DNA of 11,395 nt from Actinobacteria bacterium BACL4 MAG-120820-bin23 (lineage in GTDB: Bacteria > Actinomycetota > Actinomycetes > Nanopelagicales > Nanopelagicaceae): NCBI GenBank assembly GCA_001437855.1, contig LIBD01000020.1, positions 1 to 11,395 on the forward strand, given 5' to 3'. Each line of letters begins with the position of its first letter. The stretch's first letter is position 1. A program made the translations under genes and the position numbers. The notes beneath the pieces were generated by a model. The model saw nothing but the letters and a program-made list of their open reading frames with translations, did not search any database and was not told the origin of the DNA. Of this stretch, positions 6,658-11,395 are shown in pieces.

Positions 6658-7971
6658 ATGACTTTAAAGCTTTCCGTAATCGGCACTGGATATCTTGGTG
6701 CTACCCACGCAGCTTGCATGGCAAGTATGGGTTTTGAGGTAATTGGCTTTGATACCGAACAAAGCAAAATAGATTTACTAAGCAAGGGAAAAGTTCCGTT
6801 CTATGAGCCAGATCTTGAGGAATTACTAGATAAGCAAATTAAATCTGGAAGATTAACTTTTACAAAAGATATTAATGACCTTACTGATTGTGATGTTCAT
6901 TTTATTTGCGTAGGTACACCCCAAGTTAAAGGTGGAATTGCAGCTGATTTAACTTATGTAAATGCAGCATTAGAATCAGTAGCTAAAATCGCAAAACCAG
7001 GAGCGTTAGTTGTTGGAAAATCAACTGTTCCCGTAGGAACTGCCGAAAAATTAAGAAATAGATTAATCGAAATAAATCCTAAATCTGATTTGGCATGGAA
7101 TCCAGAATTTTTACGCGAGGGCTTTGCGGTCGAAGATACGTTAAAACCTAATCGCTTAGTAGTTGGCGTTACCAATGATCATGCCGAAGAAACACTTAAA
7201 AAAGTTTATTCAATTAATCTAAAAGAGGGTACCCCTTGGGTTAGAGCGGATCTACCAACATCTGAACTGGTTAAAGTAGCGGCTAACTCTTTTCTTGCAA
7301 CAAAAATTTCATTTATAAACGCTATGGCTGAAGTCTGTGAAGCAGCAGGTGGCGATGTAACCGTACTAGCAAAAGCAATTGGGTATGACCCAAGAATTGG
7401 AAATAGATTTCTGCAAGCAGGTATTGGCTTTGGTGGCGGATGCCTTCCAAAAGATATTCGAGCCTTCATGGCACGCGCAGAAGAGCTTGGAGCTCAACAA
7501 GCTGTTAAATTCCTGGAGGAAATTGATGCAATTAATCTTCGTGCTCGGCAAAGAATTATTGAATTGGTGAGAAAAGATTTGGCAAATGATTTGCAAGGTA
7601 AAAAAGTTTCAATACTTGGTGCAGCATTCAAACCAGACAGCGATGATGTTAGGGACTCCCCAGCACTTGATATTGCAGCTCAAATCCAAGCAGCAGGAGC
7701 AATTGTCTCCGTACATGATCCAAAAGCAATTGAGAATGCTCAAAAACGTTTTCCTGCACTAAAGTTTTCTGAAAGCATAAATGAAACTCTTCAAGACTCA
7801 AATATTGTTTTACACCTAACTGAGTGGAAAATTTATCGAGAAATAGATCCTGTAAATGCTAAATCTCTAGTTCAAAATGCAATCATTATTGATGGCAGAA
7901 ATGCTTTAGATCGAGAATTATGGATAAAAGCAGGGTGGAAGTTTAGAGCTTTGGGTAGAACTCATGTCTAG
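6658..7971 (+). CDS. ugd: UDP-glucose 6-dehydrogenase
   Basis: Cytosolic NAD-dependent enzyme that oxidises UDP-glucose twice to UDP-glucuronate, the precursor for uronic-acid glycans. The NAD-binding site is IGTGYLGATHAA (8-19) with the acidic strand-2 end VIGFD. VGTP and GKSTVPVGT follow, then E150 in WNPEFLREG, and K206 and N210 in ELVKVAANSF. The catalytic cysteine is C262 in GIGFGGGCLPKD, and the C-terminal UDP-binding domain contains SILGAAFKPDSDDVRDSP. At 437 residues it is family length. The relatives GDP-mannose and UDP-ManNAc dehydrogenase share these motifs; the FKPDSDDVRDSP form and neighbours favour UDP-glucose. Its stop overlaps the start of the CoA-binding gene by eight bases. 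The LCP and GT2 genes nearby suggest that its product feeds an envelope glycan. Confidence 0.93.
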   Translation: MTLKLSVIGTGYLGATHAACMASMGFEVIGFDTEQSKIDLLSKGKVPFYEPDLEELLDKQIKSGRLTFTKDINDLTDCDVHFICVGTPQVKGGIAADLTYVNAALESVAKIAKPGALVVGKSTVPVGTAEKLRNRLIEINPKSDLAWNPEFLREGFAVEDTLKPNRLVVGVTNDHAEETLKKVYSINLKEGTPWVRADLPTSELVKVAANSFLATKISFINAMAEVCEAAGGDVTVLAKAIGYDPRIGNRFLQAGIGFGGGCLPKDIRAFMARAEELGAQQAVKFLEEIDAINLRARQRIIELVRKDLANDLQGKKVSILGAAFKPDSDDVRDSPALDIAAQIQAAGAIVSVHDPKAIENAQKRFPALKFSESINETLQDSNIVLHLTEWKIYREIDPVNAKSLVQNAIIIDGRNALDRELWIKAGWKFRALGRTHV

Positions 7972-8356
7972 TCAAGATATTAATGAGTTATTAGATTTAA
8001 AAACATGGGCGGTTGTTGGCCTAAGTAATAATTCTGAACGAGCAGCATATAAAGTGGCCAAAGTTTTGATTGAAAAAGGACATACTGTAATTCCTATACA
8101 CCCAAAAGCTGAAACTGTGCATGGTCAAAAGGGTTACGCATCACTTTCTGAAGTAAAGTCCTCAATAGATGTAGTTGATATCTTTGTAAATTCAAGTCTT
8201 GTTGGACCTATAGTTGATGAAGCTATTTTAATTGGTGCTAAAGGTGTCTGGTTGCAGCTTGATGTTATTGATGATTCTGCAGTACTACGCGCTAAAAATG
8301 CTGGGTTATACGCGGTAATGAATCGTTGCCCCGCGATTGAATATGGTAAAAAATAA
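7964..8356 (+). CDS. CoA-binding domain protein (YccU-like), 130 aa
   Basis: Single-domain Rossmann-fold protein of the CoA_binding_2 / YccU family, related to the CoA-binding half of succinyl-CoA synthetase. The fold start WAVVGLSNNSERAAYKVAKVL (14-34) is the nucleotide-binding strand-loop-helix, followed by HTVIPIHP, VDIFVNSS, and the family hallmark GVWLQLDV and AVMNRCPAIEYGK near the C-terminus. The usual ending is VMDRC; here it is VMNRC. Length is typical. The ATG at 7964 lies within the last codons of ugd (ATGTCTAG), so translation is probably coupled. Its stop abuts the stop of the convergent PurK-like gene with no base between. Function in the family is poorly known and the link to ugd is only positional. 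Confidence 0.88.
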   Translation: MSSQDINELLDLKTWAVVGLSNNSERAAYKVAKVLIEKGHTVIPIHPKAETVHGQKGYASLSEVKSSIDVVDIFVNSSLVGPIVDEAILIGAKGVWLQLDVIDDSAVLRAKNAGLYAVMNRCPAIEYGKK

Positions 8357-9178
8357 TTATTCTTTAATTTCGCCACTGAAGTACTGTTGTGTATGAATAA
8401 TTTCTGTCAATAAGTTCTCTACGTTATCACCAATTACAGATACTTTTTTTGTTGCTTGATTAAACTTTAAATTCGGATTTCTTGCCATTAGGTGTAAATA
8501 AGGTCGGTAATCATTACTATTCTCATCCGTTGTTAAAGATCCAGAGACGGTATATGATCTTAAGGCTTCTGTGCTTCCAAGCGGTAAATCTAATACCGCT
8601 CTAAGAAATTGTTCGGCATAGCTAGTAATTGAGCCAACACTTAAATTATCTTGGACAACAGGATTTAGCCAATTTATAGATATTAGTTTGGTAAAGTCAT
8701 CTGCATCAACAATAAGCTCAACAGCCCCAACGAGTCCAATTTCTCCAGCTAATTTAATTACCGATAGTTGAATTCTGCTTGCTAGTTCTTCACTCATACC
8801 CGGAACTGGAGTTATTGAAATATTTCCTGTAATTAATGAAATTGGCCAAGTTGAAACTTGTGCATGGCCTGAACGAGCGACCAAAATAGAGTACATCTCA
8901 TTCGTTGGTTGATGTTTTTGAATCTTGTCTAATTGTTCAATTGCTTGAATAGGAGGGTAAGTTAATACTCCAGACCTTTGAATAGTTTTAAGTGCTGATA
9001 AAGAAATATGGTTCGGCTCTATACATAAAACATCACATAGCTTGCTGAATTCTATTAATTGATCTGTTTTAAATTTTTTGGCAGAGAAATTAATAGTGAC
9101 ACCCAGCTTATTGGCCTCATCTGTGAAGCTAGTTAGGGTTAAATCGTCTGCAATTAAGCCAATAATTGGGAATGACAT
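8357..9178 (-). CDS. PurK-like protein lacking the ATP-binding part of the ATP-grasp fold (predicted pseudoenzyme)
   Basis: Relative of PurK (N5-carboxyaminoimidazole ribonucleotide synthase), but 273 residues against about 380 for PurK. The N-terminal Rossmann-like domain is recognisable (IIGLIADDLTLTSFTDEANKLGV at 5-27; CDVLCIEPNHIS at 48-59), down to a QLDKIQKH helix at 82-89 that matches the QDR/EK turn of PurK. The next piece expected, the central ATP-binding subdomain with its GYDGKGQ-type loop, is absent. At residue 95 the text rejoins PurK (YSILVARS, SEELASRIQ, GAVELIVD), and ends with AEQFLRAVLDLPLGST (188-203), the PurK hallmark. The catalytic NExAPRPHNSGH region has become NWLNPVVQDNLSVG (169-182), without the key glutamate, arginine or histidine. 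The frame is open and long, so it is probably made. It starts at ATG 9178 (TAACCT, six bases upstream), divergent from maf. Its function is unknown. Confidence 0.82.
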   Translation of the reverse strand: MSFPIIGLIADDLTLTSFTDEANKLGVTINFSAKKFKTDQLIEFSKLCDVLCIEPNHISLSALKTIQRSGVLTYPPIQAIEQLDKIQKHQPTNEMYSILVARSGHAQVSTWPISLITGNISITPVPGMSEELASRIQLSVIKLAGEIGLVGAVELIVDADDFTKLISINWLNPVVQDNLSVGSITSYAEQFLRAVLDLPLGSTEALRSYTVSGSLTTDENSNDYRPYLHLMARNPNLKFNQATKKVSVIGDNVENLLTEIIHTQQYFSGEIKE

Positions 9179-9198
9179 GTAATAAGGTTACCTTTAAT
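9179..9198. promoter_or_regulatory. Short bidirectional promoter between the PurK-like gene and maf
   Basis: The 20 bases between two divergent ATGs hold AAGGT-T-ACCTT (9185-9195), an exact inverted repeat. Minus strand: TAACCT (9190-9185), six bases, ATG at 9178. Plus strand: TACCTT (9189-9194) is four bases from the maf ATG, or TAAGGT (9183-9188) is ten bases away, so the maf element is less certain. The two -10 elements overlap. Confidence 0.5.
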
Positions 9199-9798
9199 AT
9201 GACTCAGATTATCCTTGCATCATCATCTCCCTCCCGATTAAGGCTTTTAGAGAGCGCAGGGATTAGGCCAATAGTTAAGGTAAGTGGAGTTGATGAAGAG
9301 TCTGAGGAGTTTTCATCCTTATCCCCTAAAGAATTAGTAAGTAGATTGGCTATTCTCAAAGCTCATGCAGTTAAAAATGATGTCTCAGGGACTTCTTTAA
9401 TAATTGGTTGTGACTCAACATTTGAATTCAATGGAAAGTCCTTAGGTAAGCCACTTACTCGAGAATTTGCAATCTTAAGGAGTAGAGAACTCAGTGGAAA
9501 AATTGGTTATCTACACACTGGGCACTGCCTCATCGATACTAAAAGTGGCAAGGAGGAACACAGAGTTTCAACTGCCCAGGTGGAATTTGCTTTAATCTCG
9601 GAGGAAGAAATTTTGGATTATATTGATTCTGGTGAACCTTTAAATGTTGCTGGAGGATTCACACTTGACGGGTTGAGTGCACCATTTATTAAGCGGATAG
9701 AAGGTGATCCAAGCGGAATAATTGGTCTATCGCTTCCATTACTTCGAGAAATGGTTATATCACTTGGTTATAGCTGGCTTGATATTAAAAATACTTAG
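9199..9798 (+). CDS. maf: Maf family nucleoside triphosphate pyrophosphatase
   Basis: Maf proteins hydrolyse non-canonical or canonical NTPs (dTTP, UTP, modified bases) to the monophosphate, a cytosolic house-cleaning role. The family start IILASSSPSRLRLLESAGI (4-22) contains the SxSPxR phosphate-binding loop. GVDEESEE follows, then GCDSTFEFNGKSLGKP, where the conserved aspartate is kept although the usual GADT reads GCDS, then HTGHCLI, and the C-terminal GEPLNVAGGFTLDG and RIEGDPSGIIGLSLP. It is 199 residues, full length. The frame opens at TTG 9166, but family alignment starts at MTQIILAS, so ATG at 9199 is chosen. It is followed 21 bases later by the purine nucleoside phosphorylase gene. 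Substrate preference (YhdE-type against YceF-type) cannot be settled by eye. Confidence 0.95.
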   Translation: MTQIILASSSPSRLRLLESAGIRPIVKVSGVDEESEEFSSLSPKELVSRLAILKAHAVKNDVSGTSLIIGCDSTFEFNGKSLGKPLTREFAILRSRELSGKIGYLHTGHCLIDTKSGKEEHRVSTAQVEFALISEEEILDYIDSGEPLNVAGGFTLDGLSAPFIKRIEGDPSGIIGLSLPLLREMVISLGYSWLDIKNT

Positions 9799-9807
9799 TA
9801 TTTACGA

Positions 9808-9819
9808 TAAGTTTACCTA
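9808..9819 (+). promoter_or_regulatory. -10 element for a leaderless start of the PNP gene
   Basis: TAAGTT at 9808-9813, six bases (TACCTA), then ATG at 9820. A poor -35 (TTAAAA, 9785-9790) sits 17 bases upstream inside maf. No Shine-Dalgarno sequence is present. Confidence 0.55.
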
Positions 9820-10629
9820 ATGAGCAAACTTCATAAAGACCCAATTGGCACCGCCGAAAAAGCCGCCAAAGAAATTAGTAAGATAACTAAAAAAAATAAA
9901 CATGATGTTGCTTTAATAATGGGTTCTGGATGGGTGTCTGCTGCAGAGGCATTAGGTACACCTACACATGAATTCGCAGTTACAGATTTACCGGGTTTTC
10001 CTGCTCCTACAGTTACCGGCCATGGCGGAAAAGTACGCTCTTACGATTTAGAAAACTCTGTAAAAGCTTTAGTCTTTCTGGGTAGAACTCATCTTTATGA
10101 AGGTGCAGGTATGGAGCCAGTTGCGCATGCGGTTAGGACGGCGGTAAAAGCTGGGTGCCGCACTATTGTCTTAACTAATGCATGTGGTGGGATCAATACT
10201 GGTTACAAGGTTGGGCAACCAGTAATTATTAAAGATCATATTTCCTTAACCGCTGCTTCACCACTTATTGGTGCGGATTTTGTAGATTTAACGGACTTGT
10301 ATAGCAAAAAATTGAGAGAGCTTGTAAAAGCTGAAGATCCTTCACTTGAAGAGGGTGTTTATGTGCATTGGCGCGGTCCTGCTTATGAGACTCCTGCGGA
10401 AATACGAATGATGAGAACAATGGGAGCAGACCTTGTAGGCATGTCAACTGTTCCAGAGGCAATTGCAGCGCATGCGCTAGGGGCACAAATTCTCGCAATT
10501 TCCTTAGTTACTAATGCTGCTGCTGGTGTGACTGGTGAAAAACTAAATCATGCAGAGGTAATTGCTGCTGGAAAAGCTGCAGCTGATCGAATGGGAAAAC
10601 TTTTAGCTAAGGTGCTTCCTAAGTTGTGA
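9820..10629 (+). CDS. Purine-nucleoside phosphorylase (trimeric, PNP-II type)
   Basis: Cytosolic salvage enzyme that splits purine nucleosides with phosphate into base and ribose 1-phosphate. The order of motifs is that of the low-molecular-mass PNP family: MGSGW (34-38, phosphate loop), GHGGK (67-71), GRTHLYEG (88-95, with phosphate-binding R89 and H91), NACGGI, GPAYETPAE (186-194, with E190 holding the purine), VGMSTVPE (M208 in the ribose pocket) and TNAAAG (N232 in the base pocket). The 269-residue length is normal. It lies 21 bases after maf and its stop overlaps the phosphohexomutase GTG start by four bases (GTGA). That pairing makes sense: ribose 1-phosphate and hexose/pentose phosphate mutation are adjacent steps, and M. 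tuberculosis deoD-pmmB (Rv3307-Rv3308, from memory) has the same order. Confidence 0.96.
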   Translation: MSKLHKDPIGTAEKAAKEISKITKKNKHDVALIMGSGWVSAAEALGTPTHEFAVTDLPGFPAPTVTGHGGKVRSYDLENSVKALVFLGRTHLYEGAGMEPVAHAVRTAVKAGCRTIVLTNACGGINTGYKVGQPVIIKDHISLTAASPLIGADFVDLTDLYSKKLRELVKAEDPSLEEGVYVHWRGPAYETPAEIRMMRTMGADLVGMSTVPEAIAAHALGAQILAISLVTNAAAGVTGEKLNHAEVIAAGKAAADRMGKLLAKVLPKL

Positions 10630-11395
10630 TTTCAGAGCAATTAAAATTTGAAGTAGAAAATTGGATAAAGCACGATCCAGACAAAAAAACAGCCGAACAA
10701 CTAAGTACTTGGCTAAAAGAGGGTAATGAAGAAGAATTAAACCGCTGCTTTAGTGGTTTTTTACAATTTGGCACTGCCGGATTACGAGGGTCTCTAGGCC
10801 CTGGTCCATCCTGTATGAACAGAGCAGTTGTTTCTAGGACCGCTGCTGGAATTGCTAAGTTTATGAAAAAAAATAATTTAAAATCAGTCGTAATTGGTAG
10901 AGATGCAAGATTTGGATCAATCGAATTTGCTCAAGATAGCGCTGAGATACTTGCAGGCGCTGGAATGAGAACTTATGTACTGCCCCGAGAATTACCAACA
11001 CCAGTGCTTGCTTTTGCGGTAAAAAGACTAAAAGTTGATGTTGGAATTATGGTTACTGCCAGCCATAATCCCGCAACAGATAATGGTTATAAAGTTTATT
11101 TAGGTGGTGATGTAAATGGAATTTCATACTCTGGATCTCAAATAATTTCACCAGTAGATCAGGAAATTTCAGATGAAATATCTGATGCTGATCTTAGTCC
11201 AAGTCGATCAACAGATATTCAAACTGTAGAAGAGGATCTAATTAATGAGTATATTGACTCTGTTGCATCTCTAGTTCATAAGCCGAATAATTTAAAAATA
11301 GTTTATACCCCTCTTCATGGTGTAGGCGCAGAAATATTTATGAAAGTGTTAAAGCTTGCTAAATTTTCAAACCCGATTATGGTTAATGAACAAAA
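10626..11395 (+). CDS. Phosphohexomutase (phosphomannomutase/phosphoglucomutase, PmmB-like), 3' end cut by window edge
   Basis: Partial: 256 codons plus two bases up to the window end. It belongs to the alpha-D-phosphohexomutase superfamily, which moves phosphate between C1 and C6 (or C5 of pentoses). The N-terminal motif FGTAGLRG is at residues 48-55, GRDAR lies near 96, and TASHNP is at 144-149, with S146 the serine that carries phosphate. The later metal loop (DGDxDR) and sugar-binding loop are beyond the edge. The long lead before FGTAG and the spacing suit the larger phosphoglucomutase-2 / PmmB / phosphopentomutase-like branch of about 550 residues. The start GTG at 10626 is read from the GTGA overlap with the PNP stop and gives MISEQLKFEVENWI. 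Coupling to PNP suggests handling of ribose 1-phosphate, but sugar preference is not resolved. Confidence 0.92.
   Translation, partial: MISEQLKFEVENWIKHDPDKKTAEQLSTWLKEGNEEELNRCFSGFLQFGTAGLRGSLGPGPSCMNRAVVSRTAAGIAKFMKKNNLKSVVIGRDARFGSIEFAQDSAEILAGAGMRTYVLPRELPTPVLAFAVKRLKVDVGIMVTASHNPATDNGYKVYLGGDVNGISYSGSQIISPVDQEISDEISDADLSPSRSTDIQTVEEDLINEYIDSVASLVHKPNNLKIVYTPLHGVGAEIFMKVLKLAKFSNPIMVNEQ

Noticed and set aside
8357..9178. The PurK-like gene as a decayed pseudogene
   Set aside because: The frame is uninterrupted for 273 codons, both retained parts are in one frame, and the start has the shared promoter layout. That fits a clean internal loss, not random decay, though selection was not tested.
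9166..9198. Longer Maf start at TTG 9166
   Set aside because: It would overlap the start of the divergent PurK-like gene, and Maf proteins begin within a few residues of the ILASSSPSR motif, which fits ATG 9199.

Overview
The window looks like a piece of a small, streamlined, AT-rich actinobacterial genome, most like the freshwater Nanopelagicales (acI) type. Three things point this way: an actinobacteria-specific small protein (DUF3117, 2028-2207), an actinobacterial-type DapD, and gene neighbourhoods that resemble Mycobacterium (remembered, not searched). The base composition is low-GC and packing is extreme: most gaps are 0-50 bases, two convergent pairs abut or overlap, and no stretch over 300 bases lacks a gene. 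The lineage assignment is inference.

Left block (1-3532, minus strand). Reading leftwards: a LOG-family phosphoribohydrolase and an SRPBCC-fold protein (one operon); a stand-alone sigma-region-4-like HTH protein, the DUF3117 protein, a leucyl aminopeptidase gene (pepA) broken by a one-base frameshift near 1327-1330, and an O-methyltransferase that runs off the left edge. dapD (lysine/diaminopimelate synthesis) diverges from the LOG gene at 3577.

Middle block (4502-8356). An envelope-polysaccharide set: a membrane-anchored GT2 glycosyltransferase diverges from an LCP (LytR-CpsA-Psr) ligase, followed by UDP-glucose 6-dehydrogenase and a translationally coupled CoA-binding protein. Together these could make UDP-glucuronate, build a glycan and attach it to the wall.

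Right block (8357-11395). A short PurK-like protein that has lost the ATP-binding part of the ATP-grasp fold diverges from maf (nucleotide pyrophosphatase). Then come purine nucleoside phosphorylase and a phosphohexomutase, overlapped by GTGA and cut by the right edge. The theme is nucleotide salvage and housekeeping.

The main regulatory signal is shared by seven transcription-unit starts: a TAnnnT hexamer exactly six bases before the ATG, as expected for leaderless mRNAs. Genes inside operons, and the GT2 gene, instead carry Shine-Dalgarno sequences or overlap the preceding gene. The items most worth a second look are this leaderless rule, the PurK-like pseudoenzyme, the pepA frameshift and the isolated sigma-4 protein. 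I saw no CRISPR array, tRNA, rRNA, insertion sequence or convincing hairpin terminator.
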